Below are positions 40,841 to 48,063 of a DNA stretch of 64,000 nt, piece by piece. Each line of letters opens with the position of its first letter. The stretch's first letter is position 1. A program made the position numbers and the translations under genes. A model generated the notes under the pieces. It saw only the letters and a list, made by a program, of their open reading frames with translations. It was not told the DNA's origin and ran no database searches. The DNA lies in the NCBI GenBank assembly GCA_963846565.1, contig CAWJWL010000005.1:1488001-1552000 (forward strand), in the 5' to 3' direction. This stretch comes from WHSW01 sp963846565. GTDB taxonomy: Bacteria > Actinomycetota > Thermoleophilia > Solirubrobacterales > 70-9.

Positions 40841-41354
40841 ACCGGGAGCCGGCCCCGCGACCGAGCCGCTCGCCTGCCCGACGTGCGCCCGCAAGTACCC
40901 GCTGTCCGAGCGCTTTTGCCGGGACTGCGAGATGCCGCTCGTCTACGTCGGCCGCCGCGGGGAGGAGCCTGTCACCGGCGCCCACGAGAAGGCGCGCAAG
41001 GTGAGGCCCGAGTACCTGGGCGGGAAGCTGGTCAAGGTCGCCTGGGCCAGCAACCTGGCGGAGGCCGAGCTGCTCCAGGGGATGCTGCTCGACCAGGGGA
41101 TCCCGAGCTCGGAGAGGCGCACGCGCGGCTTCGACGTCCCCGACTTCCTCGCCGGCGGTCCTCGCGACATCCTCGTCCCCGAGGCCGCTTATGAGACCGC
41201 CCGCGAGCTCGTCTCGACGACCGGCGACGAGCCGGCGCGTGCAACTCCCCTGGTCGCGGATACGGACCGTCCCGGCCGTCTGCTGCTCGGCGTCCTGATC
41301 GCCTTCGCGCTCGCCGTCGGCCTGGTCTGGATTTTCTACCAGCTCGCGACCTGA
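40830..41354 (+). CDS. Zinc-ribbon, DUF2007-like, tail-anchored membrane protein
   Basis: The product is 174 residues. A zinc ribbon is formed by Cys16, Cys19, Cys30 and Cys33 (CPTC and CRDC). The middle part, LVKVAWASNLAEAELLQGMLLDQGIPS with FLAGGPRDILVPEAAYETA, is the DUF2007 putative signal-transducing domain. One C-terminal helix (LLLGVLIAFALAVGLVWIFYQ) should anchor it in the membrane. The GTG lies inside the JAMM gene's end, so the two are coupled. The function is unknown; zinc-ribbon proteins of this size often act as adaptors. Confidence 0.75.
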   Translation: MSSEPGAGPATEPLACPTCARKYPLSERFCRDCEMPLVYVGRRGEEPVTGAHEKARKVRPEYLGGKLVKVAWASNLAEAELLQGMLLDQGIPSSERRTRGFDVPDFLAGGPRDILVPEAAYETARELVSTTGDEPARATPLVADTDRPGRLLLGVLIAFALAVGLVWIFYQLAT

Positions 41355-41364
41355 ACCGCTGGTC

Positions 41365-42159
41365 CTAGGCGAACGGCTCCTCGTCCGGCAGCTCCAGCTC
41401 GGCGCTCGAGCTCGTCCGCGGCAGTTCCTCGCGCAGGTAGCGGCGCCACTCGGACTCGATCTCGCGGAGGCCGGCGCCGAAGGCGAGCTCGAGCGCCCGC
41501 TCGCTGCCCTCGCGCCGCAGGCGGGAGACGAGCACCGAGCAGGCGTCGCGGCCGCGCTCGCGCTCGAGCAGGTCGAAGACGGTCCCGCCGAGGATGATCG
41601 CGTCGCGCGGCGACGGCGGGAACTCGGGCGCCTTCCCCTGGCGCATGCGTGTGTTGACCGCGGCGCGGAAGTACTGGGTCTGGGCGGTGAAGTACTGGGC
41701 GCCGCCCTCGATCAGCCACGCCCAGCGCAGATAGCGGACGAACTTGCGCGGGCCCCATGGCGGCGGCAGCCGGGTGTTGTTGGCGGCGATCACGATCTGC
41801 GTGTAGAGCCGCTCGGCCGTGCCGCGGAGGACGGCGAGCGAGTCCTCACCGGCCGCGCGCCGGTCGAGGTACTCGTCGTTGAGGACGTGAAGCTCGGACG
41901 CCATCGCCCAGCCGGCGAGGTAGCGGCGCCCCGCCGGCGCCGCCGCGAGGCGGGCGGCAGGGAGGAACGGGTGCGCGGCCGCGAGCCAGGCCGGCGTGGG
42001 GTGGACGACAACCGTGATCCCGCCCGGGGCGTCGTCGAAGCGGTCCTCGAGGCGCAGGCGGAGCTCCTCGAGCGCGTCGAGCGTGCGCTGCGCGGCGGCC
42101 TCGTCGGCGGTCTCGTGCCGGGCGACGAAGCTCAACGACTCGGTTTCGACCCACGCCAT
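41365..42159 (-). CDS. Peptidase-MA-like protein without the zinc motif
   Basis: The product is 264 residues. The layout follows M48/peptidase-MA-like proteins: ITVVVHPTPAWLAAA near residue 50, a helix where HExxH is expected (LRGTAERLYTQIVIAANN), then LRWAWLIEGGAQYFTAQ, which matches the W-x-x-E-G-x-A-x-Y second helix of the fold. The HExxH itself is missing, so it is probably not an active peptidase. There is no signal peptide. It diverges from the P450 operon; TAACCT lies 8 nt before the ATG. Family placement is tentative. Confidence 0.55.
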   Translation of the reverse strand: MAWVETESLSFVARHETADEAAAQRTLDALEELRLRLEDRFDDAPGGITVVVHPTPAWLAAAHPFLPAARLAAAPAGRRYLAGWAMASELHVLNDEYLDRRAAGEDSLAVLRGTAERLYTQIVIAANNTRLPPPWGPRKFVRYLRWAWLIEGGAQYFTAQTQYFRAAVNTRMRQGKAPEFPPSPRDAIILGGTVFDLLERERGRDACSVLVSRLRREGSERALELAFGAGLREIESEWRRYLREELPRTSSSAELELPDEEPFA

Positions 42160-42167
42160 CGGCGGCG

Positions 42168-42173
42168 AGGTTA
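42168..42173 (-). promoter_or_regulatory. Putative -10 box of the peptidase-MA-like gene
   Basis: TAACCT on the minus strand ends 8 nt before the ATG at 42159. The first CRP-like site is centred about 31 nt upstream of the predicted transcript start. Confidence 0.4.
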
Positions 42174-42184
42174 TTCGGTCGATC

Positions 42185-42222
42185 TGTGACGCATGTCACC
42201 CTGGCACGTGACGGAGATCACG
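42185..42222. promoter_or_regulatory. Two tandem CRP/FNR-like sites before the P450-cyclase operon
   Basis: TGTGACGCATGTCACC (42185-42200) matches the CRP consensus TGTGA-N6-TCACA at nine of ten informative positions. CGTGACGGAGATCACG (42207-42222) repeats GTGA-N6-TCAC. The centres are 22 nt apart, about two helical turns, so two dimers could bind the same face. They lie in the divergent gap before an operon that encodes an adenylate cyclase. Confidence 0.65.
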
Positions 42223-42260
42223 AAGCTGCCTCTCCAGGGCCAGCGACTGCAAGGAGCACC

Positions 42261-43619
42261 GTGCGCCAGAGCCTCCCCCCGGGCCCCCGCTATCCATCCG
42301 CCGTGCAGATGCTCGGCTTCTGGACTCGGCCCCTGCCCTACTTCGAGCGCCTGCGAGCGCGATACGGCAAGCGGTTCACGCTGCAGATCCTCGGCGCGCC
42401 GGCCTTCGTCCACCACAGCGATCCCGAGCACGTGAAGGAGATCTACACGGCTCCGCCCGACGTGCTTCACCCCGGCGTCGGCGCCAAGATCCTCGAGCCG
42501 ATCGTCGGCAAGCGGTCGGTGATCCTGCTCGACGAGGGCGAGCACATGGAGCAGCGCAAGCTGATGCTGCCCGCGTTCCACGGGGAGAAGATGGAGCAGC
42601 TCAGCGATCTCGTGCAGGAGGTGACCGAGCGCGAGGTTCGCGCGTGGGGCGCCGAGCGCGAGCTCGCCCTCCATCCGCGGATGCAGGCGCTGACGCTCGA
42701 GATCGTCCTGCGCGCCGTCTTCGGGCTCGATCCCGGACCGCGGCTCGACGCGATGCGCGAGCACCTGGGAGACATGCTCTCGTTCGGCGACAACCCGCTC
42801 AGCCTCCTCGGCCAGCCGCCCGACTGGCAGCTCCCGCTCTGGGAGCGGCTGCCGATGACGGCCGGGTTCTTCCGCTCGCAGCGGCGGGTCGATGAGCTCC
42901 TCTACGAGCAGATCACAGAGCGGAGGCTCGAGTCGGACGAGCGCGCCGACGTGCTCTCGATGTTGCTCGAAGCGAGGCACGCCGACGGCTCGCCGATGTC
43001 GGACGACGAGATCCGCGACGAGCTGCTCACGCTCTTGGTCGCCGGGCACGAGACCACGGCGTCGTCGCTCGCCTGGACCTTCCAGCAGCTCGCCCTGGCG
43101 CCGGCGGCGCTCGGCTCCCTCGCCGACGAGGTTCGCGCGGGGGAGGCGAACGGGTACCTGACGGCGACGATCAACGAGACGCTCCGACACCGGCCGGTGT
43201 TGCCCGGGACGATGCCGCGCCACGTGGTGAAGCCGATCGAGGTCGGGGGCTGGCACTACGAGCCGGGCGTCTCGCTGCAGGCGAACGCCTACCTCGTCCA
43301 CCACGACCCCGACATCTACCCGGAGCCCCATGCATTCCGTCCCGAGCGCTTCCTCGACACGAAGCCCGGCACCTACACGTGGATCCCGTTCGGCGGCGGG
43401 CGCAGGCGATGCCTCGGGGCCAGCTTCGCCCTGCTCGAGATGCGGATCGTGATCGCTGAGATCCTCCGCACCTACGACGTATCCGCTGCGCACGCGGGTC
43501 CCGAGCCCGCGGTCCGGCGCGGCATCTCGGTCACGCCGAGCCGCGGCGCGCGTGTGCGGGTGCGCGCGAGGTCGACCGCATCCGCCCCCGCCCCGGGGCG
43601 CGCGACGGTCCCGGCATGA
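42261..43619 (+). CDS. Cytochrome P450
   Basis: The product is 452 residues. The I-helix oxygen-binding motif is AGHETTAS (261-268), the K-helix ExxR is in NETLRHRP, the meander has FRPERFL, and the haem loop FGGGRRRCLGASFA places the thiolate ligand at Cys384. There is no membrane anchor, so it is a soluble bacterial class P450; the substrate is unknown. I start at the GTG at 42261, which has AAGGAG 4 nt upstream; an open frame reaching back to 42186 would run through both CRP-like sites. Its stop overlaps the adenylate cyclase start (ATGA). No ferredoxin gene is adjacent. Confidence 0.9.
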   Translation: MRQSLPPGPRYPSAVQMLGFWTRPLPYFERLRARYGKRFTLQILGAPAFVHHSDPEHVKEIYTAPPDVLHPGVGAKILEPIVGKRSVILLDEGEHMEQRKLMLPAFHGEKMEQLSDLVQEVTEREVRAWGAERELALHPRMQALTLEIVLRAVFGLDPGPRLDAMREHLGDMLSFGDNPLSLLGQPPDWQLPLWERLPMTAGFFRSQRRVDELLYEQITERRLESDERADVLSMLLEARHADGSPMSDDEIRDELLTLLVAGHETTASSLAWTFQQLALAPAALGSLADEVRAGEANGYLTATINETLRHRPVLPGTMPRHVVKPIEVGGWHYEPGVSLQANAYLVHHDPDIYPEPHAFRPERFLDTKPGTYTWIPFGGGRRRCLGASFALLEMRIVIAEILRTYDVSAAHAGPEPAVRRGISVTPSRGARVRVRARSTASAPAPGRATVPA

Positions 43620-45202
43620 GCGCCTCCGCCGCTGCCGAGGCCGGTCGCAACCTGATCGCCGTGGACCGCTGCTTCATGCAGCAGCTCCGCGAGTGGCGTG
43701 ACGCGGACGAGGGCACCCCCGAGCGGCTCGTCAGCGGGATCGGTCGCCGGCTGTTCTGGATCGGCTGGCTTGCGAACGGGATCGGCGCCCTGGTGATGGT
43801 CGGCGCGATCGGCTTCCTGATTCCGATCTTCTTCGAGCTCGAGCGCCGCGAGGAGTTCGCGCTCGACCTCCTGCCCTGGTTCGCCGGCAGCTTCGTCGTC
43901 GCCGGGATGGTGATCACGGTGCTCTCGCGGCGGCAGGAGGAGGCGGCGTTCAACTGGATCGTCGATCGCCGTGAACCCACCCACGCCGAGCACAAGCTCA
44001 CTCTCCGCCTCGCGACCAGATCTGCGCTCTTCGGCCTCATCGCCTGGTTCGCCGGCGGGATCGGCGCCTTCATCTTCACGCTCGAGTACTCGTTCGGCTT
44101 CGCGATCGTCGTCATGCTCGTCGTCTGGCTCGCCGGTGAGACGACGACCGCGCTCGTGTACCTCCTCTACGAGCGGACCCTGCGCCCGCTCACCGCGCTC
44201 GCGCTCGCCGTCCGCCAGCCCGAGCGGCTCGAGGCGCCGGGAATTCGCGACCGGTTGCTCTACGCCTGGAGCCTCGGCACGGCGGTGCCGGTCTTCGGCG
44301 CGGTCATGGTCGGCATCGTCGGCCTCACCAAGGACAACGTCGAGCCGGATCAGATCGCGACGGCTGTCGTCTTCCTCGGGGGCGTCGCGCTGGCCGTCGG
44401 CCTGACGGCGACGATGATCGCCGCGCGGGCGATCTCCGATCCGGTCAGAGCCGTGCGCAAGGCGCTCGACCGGGTCGCCGCCGGCGAGCTGCAGACGCAG
44501 GTCCTGATCGACGACGCGAGCGAGGTCGGCCAGCTCCAGGCCGGCTTCAACCGGATGGCCGAAGGCCTGCGCGAGCGCGAGCAGATCCGCGACCTCTTCG
44601 GCCGCCAGGTCGGGCACGAGGTCGCGCGCGAGGCGCTCCGCGAGGGCACGCGTCTCGGCGGTGAGGAGCGCGAGATCGGCGCCCTCTTCGTCGACCTCTC
44701 CGGCTCCACCTCCCTCTCGCTGGCGATGCCGCCGACCGAGGTCGTCGCCGTCCTCAATCGCTTCTTCCGGGTCGTCATCGAGGTGGTCGAGTCCGAGGGC
44801 GGGCTCGTGAACAAGTTCGAGGGCGATGCCGCCCTCTGCGTCTTCGGCGCCCCGGTCGAGGGCGAGGACCCGGCCGGGCAGGCGCTGCGCGCCGCCCGCA
44901 CACTCGCCGACCGCCTCGACCGCGAGCTGCCCGAGATCGGCTTCGGCATCGGCGTCTCCGCGGGCCGCGCGGTCGCCGGCAACGTCGGCTCGGAGAGCCG
45001 CTTCGAGTACACGGTGATCGGCGATGCGGTGAACGAGGCGGCGCGCCTCTGCGACCTCGCCAAGCAGCGGGCCGAGAACGTGATCGCGTCGGAGAGCGCG
45101 CTCCACCGCGCCGGCGGCGACGAGGGCGAGAGCTGGTCGGTCACGGATCGCACCGTGCTGCGGGGCCGTCTCGAGGCGACCGGGCTCGCCATTCCCGCCT
45201 GA
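43616..45202 (+). CDS. Membrane class III adenylate/guanylate cyclase with HAMP domain
   Basis: The product is 528 residues. Six hydrophobic helices (residues about 45-270) lead into a HAMP linker (about 271-325, SDPVRAVRKALDRVAAGELQ) and a C-terminal cyclase domain. The key residues are all present: metal Asp360 (FVDLSGST) and Asp404 (EGDAALCVF), Lys400, Asp470 (VIGDAVN), Asn473 and Arg477. Lys plus Asp at the purine site favours cAMP. The layout matches mycobacterial Rv1318c-like cyclases. It is coupled to the P450 gene by a 4-nt overlap, and CRP-like sites precede the operon, so a cAMP feedback loop is plausible. Confidence 0.9.
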   Translation: MSASAAAEAGRNLIAVDRCFMQQLREWRDADEGTPERLVSGIGRRLFWIGWLANGIGALVMVGAIGFLIPIFFELERREEFALDLLPWFAGSFVVAGMVITVLSRRQEEAAFNWIVDRREPTHAEHKLTLRLATRSALFGLIAWFAGGIGAFIFTLEYSFGFAIVVMLVVWLAGETTTALVYLLYERTLRPLTALALAVRQPERLEAPGIRDRLLYAWSLGTAVPVFGAVMVGIVGLTKDNVEPDQIATAVVFLGGVALAVGLTATMIAARAISDPVRAVRKALDRVAAGELQTQVLIDDASEVGQLQAGFNRMAEGLREREQIRDLFGRQVGHEVAREALREGTRLGGEEREIGALFVDLSGSTSLSLAMPPTEVVAVLNRFFRVVIEVVESEGGLVNKFEGDAALCVFGAPVEGEDPAGQALRAARTLADRLDRELPEIGFGIGVSAGRAVAGNVGSESRFEYTVIGDAVNEAARLCDLAKQRAENVIASESALHRAGGDEGESWSVTDRTVLRGRLEATGLAIPA

Positions 45203-45221
45203 ACCCATCCACCCCCGAACG

Positions 45222-45227
45222 TAGACT
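45222..45227 (+). promoter_or_regulatory. Putative -10 box of the GNAT gene
   Basis: TAGACT lies 10 nt before the ATG at 45238 in the 35-nt gap after the cyclase. Confidence 0.4.
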
Positions 45228-45237
45228 CGACCCCCGG

Positions 45238-45846
45238 ATGGACGCCCTGGGTGAACCCGTCTGGGTGGTGAAGGGCGAACTCGTCGGCCTCGCGGCGCCC
45301 GAGCGCGAGCAGTTCATCGAACGCTGGCGCCACTTCAACGATCCCGTCTTCGCGACGCTGCTGATGCTGCCGGCGCTCGGGATGCCGATGCCGCCGCTCG
45401 GCCCCGATCACCGCGCCGGGCTCTTCGACACGTTGCAGTCCAACAACAGCCCGCTGTTCGACATCTGCCGCATCGACGACGGCCGCTGCCTCGGCGAGGG
45501 CTGGATCGGCGGGATCGAGTGGCCGCACGCGAGCGGTGAGATCGCCGTCTCGCTCTATCTCGACGATGACCGCGGCGGCGGCCACGGGATCGAGGCTGCC
45601 GAGCTCCTGTGCGCCTACGGCTTCGACGCGCTCGGCCTCCACCGGGTGCAGATCGCCTTCATCGTCGTCAACGAGCGGATGGTGCGCGCGGTGGCCAGCC
45701 ACATGGCCCGCTTCGGCGCAAGGCGCTTCGGCGTCGCCCGCGAGTCCCATTACGCCTTCGGCGCTCATCGCGACGTCGTCATGTTCGACCTCCTGCGCAC
45801 CGAGTTCCCCCCGCACCCCTCTACGGCCGCCCTGCGGATCGACTGA
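45238..45846 (+). CDS. GNAT-family N-acetyltransferase
   Basis: The product is 202 residues. The fold order is that of RimJ/RimL-type GNATs: an N-terminal LVGLAAPEREQFIERWRHFNDP helix, then CRIDDGRCLGEGWIGGIEW, GEIAVSLYLDDDRGGGHGIEAAELLCAYGFDALGLHRVQIAFIVVNERMVRAVASHMARFG with the acetyl-CoA loop GGGHG in place of the usual QxxGxG. It transfers acetyl from acetyl-CoA to an amino group; the substrate is unknown. It probably has its own promoter and converges with the SnoaL-like gene. Confidence 0.8.
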   Translation: MDALGEPVWVVKGELVGLAAPEREQFIERWRHFNDPVFATLLMLPALGMPMPPLGPDHRAGLFDTLQSNNSPLFDICRIDDGRCLGEGWIGGIEWPHASGEIAVSLYLDDDRGGGHGIEAAELLCAYGFDALGLHRVQIAFIVVNERMVRAVASHMARFGARRFGVARESHYAFGAHRDVVMFDLLRTEFPPHPSTAALRID

Positions 45847-45859
45847 GCCCGCGGCCCGA

Positions 45860-46267
45860 CTACGGCGCCAATCCGAGGCCCGCGAGAGCCTCGGCCAGCT
45901 CGGGCTCGCGGAAGGCGCGAAACCGCAGGAGCTTCCCGTCGCGGAACTTGAGCACCCAGCCCGCCGCCGTTTCCGTCTCGAGTCCGCTCTCCCGCCCGCG
46001 GTAGTGGATGCGCCCGGTGAGGATGGCGATATCGCCGGCCGCGACCGCGCCATCGACATCCGCCCGGACGACGTCCCACGACTCGCCGAGGTCGCGGATG
46101 TAGGCGCGGGTCCCGTCGGGCCCGCGGTAGACGCCCTCTCCGCCGAGCTGGGCGAAGAACGAGTGCCACTCCACCTCGGGATCCGAGGCTTCGAGCAGGC
46201 CGTCGACGTCACGCCGGCTGAGCGTCGCCAGCAGCGCACGCGCCAGCTCGATCGTCGCGGCCGCCAT
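45860..46267 (-). CDS. SnoaL-like / NTF2-fold protein
   Basis: The product is 135 residues with the cone-shaped NTF2 layout: ARALLATLSRRDVDGLLEASDPEVEWHSFF, YRGPDGTRAYIRDLGESW, GDIAILTGRIHYRGRESG and GWVLKFRDGKLLRFRAF. Members include polyketide cyclases, small hydrolases and binding proteins, so the activity is open. The ATG overlaps the preceding stop (TGATG), pairing it with the DUF1152 gene. Confidence 0.8.
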   Translation of the reverse strand: MAAATIELARALLATLSRRDVDGLLEASDPEVEWHSFFAQLGGEGVYRGPDGTRAYIRDLGESWDVVRADVDGAVAAGDIAILTGRIHYRGRESGLETETAAGWVLKFRDGKLLRFRAFREPELAEALAGLGLAP

Positions 46268-47208
46268 CAGGCCGTCCCGACGGCGCGGCGGCGCTCGTAG
46301 TCCAGCTCGGTGCTGACGCCGAGCTCGACAAGCGCCTCGCGCGCGCCCTCGAGGTCGGTGCTCTCGCGCACTGCGACGGCGAGCGGGAGGGCGCTTGCGG
46401 CCAGCTCGAGGTCGAAGCAGAAAGCGAGCGCGCCGAGGGGGGACAGGGGGACGTGGCGGCGGCCGGCGCGGATCTCCGCGAGGCCGGTCTCGCCACGTGC
46501 GCAGCGAGCGACGCAGCGGCTCGCCTCGGTGCCCGTCGGCGCCGCGGCGCGCTCGATCTCCTCGGCGACCGCGACGCTGACGCTCGACGTCCCCGTCCAG
46601 GCCCCCGCGGCCGCGAGGGCGGCGACTCGAGCCAGCACTTCTTCGGGCTGGAGCTCGCCATCGCAGCCGGCGCCGAGGACGGCGACCGCGTGCGGGAGGT
46701 CCAGCGCGAGCCGCATCCCGGCGGCGAGCATGACCGCGTCGCAGAGCGGGCTCGCGAGTCCGGGCTCCGAGCCGTCCGCGATCGCATCGCCGCCGATGTC
46801 CACCTGGAGGACGAGGTCGCAGCCGAGCGCGCCCGCCGCCCCCGCGATCCCCGCCGCCGCCCCGACGGCCCCGCCGGTGATGTCGATCAGGACCGTGTCG
46901 GCGCCGAGGTGCGCGGCGACGTGGGACTCCGAGAACGGGACACCCTCGGGCGTGGTGGTCTTCGCGTTGGCAAGCACCGCACCACCGCCCAGCGGCGACC
47001 CGCCGACGATCTCGCTCGCCGGCCGCGGGCCGGGTACGGGATCGACGGGCATCCGCTCCCAGGCAACCCCGCCGAGCACGAACTCGGTCCCGAGCTCCTC
47101 GCACTTCCGCGCGATCGCCAGGGACCCGACGACATCCCCACCACCACCGATGCCGAGCACCAGGGCGCGCGAAGCGGCGGCTACGGCCTCCTCAAACGTC
47201 AAAGCCAA
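46267..47208 (-). CDS. DUF1152-like protein
   Basis: The product is 313 residues, rich in Ala and Gly. The N-terminus ALVLGIGGGGDVVGSLAIARKCEELG looks like a nucleotide- or sugar-binding Rossmann loop, followed by DTVLIDITGGAVGAAAGIAGAAGALGCDLVLQVDIGGD, as in DUF1152 proteins. The function of that family is not established; the GGGGD loop suggests cofactor or nucleotide binding. No ATG or GTG precedes the conserved start; TTG at 47208 (or 47202) is the best candidate. The second copy of a dispersed repeat begins 2 nt upstream. Confidence 0.65.
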   Translation of the reverse strand: MALTFEEAVAAASRALVLGIGGGGDVVGSLAIARKCEELGTEFVLGGVAWERMPVDPVPGPRPASEIVGGSPLGGGAVLANAKTTTPEGVPFSESHVAAHLGADTVLIDITGGAVGAAAGIAGAAGALGCDLVLQVDIGGDAIADGSEPGLASPLCDAVMLAAGMRLALDLPHAVAVLGAGCDGELQPEEVLARVAALAAAGAWTGTSSVSVAVAEEIERAAAPTGTEASRCVARCARGETGLAEIRAGRRHVPLSPLGALAFCFDLELAASALPLAVAVRESTDLEGAREALVELGVSTELDYERRRAVGTA

Positions 47209-47209
47209 C

Positions 47210-47272
47210 GGAACGTTCGGTATTCAAACCGGACGCGAAGCGGAGGATTCAGTCGGAACGTTCGGTATTCCG
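47210..47272 (+). repeat. Dispersed repeat, copy 2, with internal 16-nt direct repeat
   Basis: GGAACGTTCGGTATTC occurs at 47210-47225 and again at 47255-47270, a 45-nt period. The part from 47225 matches the element at 37315-37362 at about 40 of 46 positions. It fills the gap between the DUF1802 and DUF1152 genes. GAACGTTC is itself a palindrome. Confidence 0.65.
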
Positions 47273-47294
47273 TTCTGGTCGTCAGACCAGAACG
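47271..47294 (-). terminator. Hairpin over the DUF1802 stop codon
   Basis: CGTTCTGGTC and GACCAGAACG form a perfect 10-bp stem with loop GTCA, which holds the TGA stop of the minus-strand gene. It may end that transcript before the repeat; there is no strong T-run. Confidence 0.45.
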
Positions 47295-47908
47295 GGGTCG
47301 GCGTGGCAGAGCTCGCGGATCCGCGCCGCGGCGCGGTCGAACTCCTCGTCCGCCATCACCGGCGTGCCCTCGAACGGCAGCTCGCGGTCGATCTCGACCC
47401 AGGAGCGGCAACCGTGGTACTCGTCCTTGACCCGGACGGTGACCGGGCGCGGGATCCGGTGGACCCGCAGCAGCAGCACGTGGAGGGGATGCGTCCGCTT
47501 CCAGCGCAGCCGCTTGCTCGCGTAATCCTGCGTCCAGACGTGGAAGGGGGAGAGCGCGTCGACGATGCGCGGATCGTCGGTCTCGAAGTGGTCGGCTACC
47601 TCAGCCCAGGCGCGGATGCGAACCCGGTCGGGCTGGGGGATCCCGCCGTCCTGGAGCAGTGCGCGCGGCGGCGGCTCCTCGTCGGGCCACACGCCCTCCT
47701 CGAGCGCTCGGCGCAGCTCGGGGTGGTGGGACTCGCGGACGAGGTCATTGCGCTGATGGTCGAAGGTGGGGTACATGAAGAACTGCTCGTGCTCGAGCTC
47801 GAAGTGCTTGTTGTCCTCGCGGATCCCGCCTTTACGCAGCGTGACCAGCTGTTCTCCTTCGGACAGGGCGCGCACGGTGACGGCCCACTCTTTGAACGCA
47901 ATAGGCAT
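47282..47908 (-). CDS. DUF1802 family protein
   Basis: The product is 208 residues. It starts MPIAFKEWAVTVRALSEGEQLVTLRKGGI and continues FELEHEQFFMYPTFDHQRNDLV, which is the DUF1802 pattern. The C-terminal part has VHRIPRPVTVRVKDEYHGCRSWVEID. The biochemical role is unknown. The ATG at 47908 is the first in-frame start consistent with the family; an open frame continues far upstream only because the hydantoinase region is frame-disrupted. It lies alone, with a hairpin at its stop. Confidence 0.8.
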   Translation of the reverse strand: MPIAFKEWAVTVRALSEGEQLVTLRKGGIREDNKHFELEHEQFFMYPTFDHQRNDLVRESHHPELRRALEEGVWPDEEPPPRALLQDGGIPQPDRVRIRAWAEVADHFETDDPRIVDALSPFHVWTQDYASKRLRWKRTHPLHVLLLRVHRIPRPVTVRVKDEYHGCRSWVEIDRELPFEGTPVMADEEFDRAAARIRELCHADPVLV

Positions 47909-48063
47909 TAGTAGGTTTGGGGTTGGGGGACGCGGACGGTTCGGTCGGGGCGGTCGCCCGGCATGGGGCGTTCGGGCCCGATCAGGGGACGGCAGTCTAG
48001 AGAACCGACGTTCGGATTCCAAGTTTGTGATGGATGTTGCGTTTCTTGGCTCCAGAACCCCAA

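Noticed and set aside
42186..42260. Longer N-terminus of the P450 from the GTG at 42186
   Set aside because: It would run through two CRP-like sites, while AAGGAG sits 4 nt before the GTG at 42261.
47909..48063. The AT-richer gap after hyuB as a possible tRNA or small RNA
   Set aside because: No cloverleaf or T-loop sequence can be formed; only a weak CCAAG/CTTGG pairing is seen.
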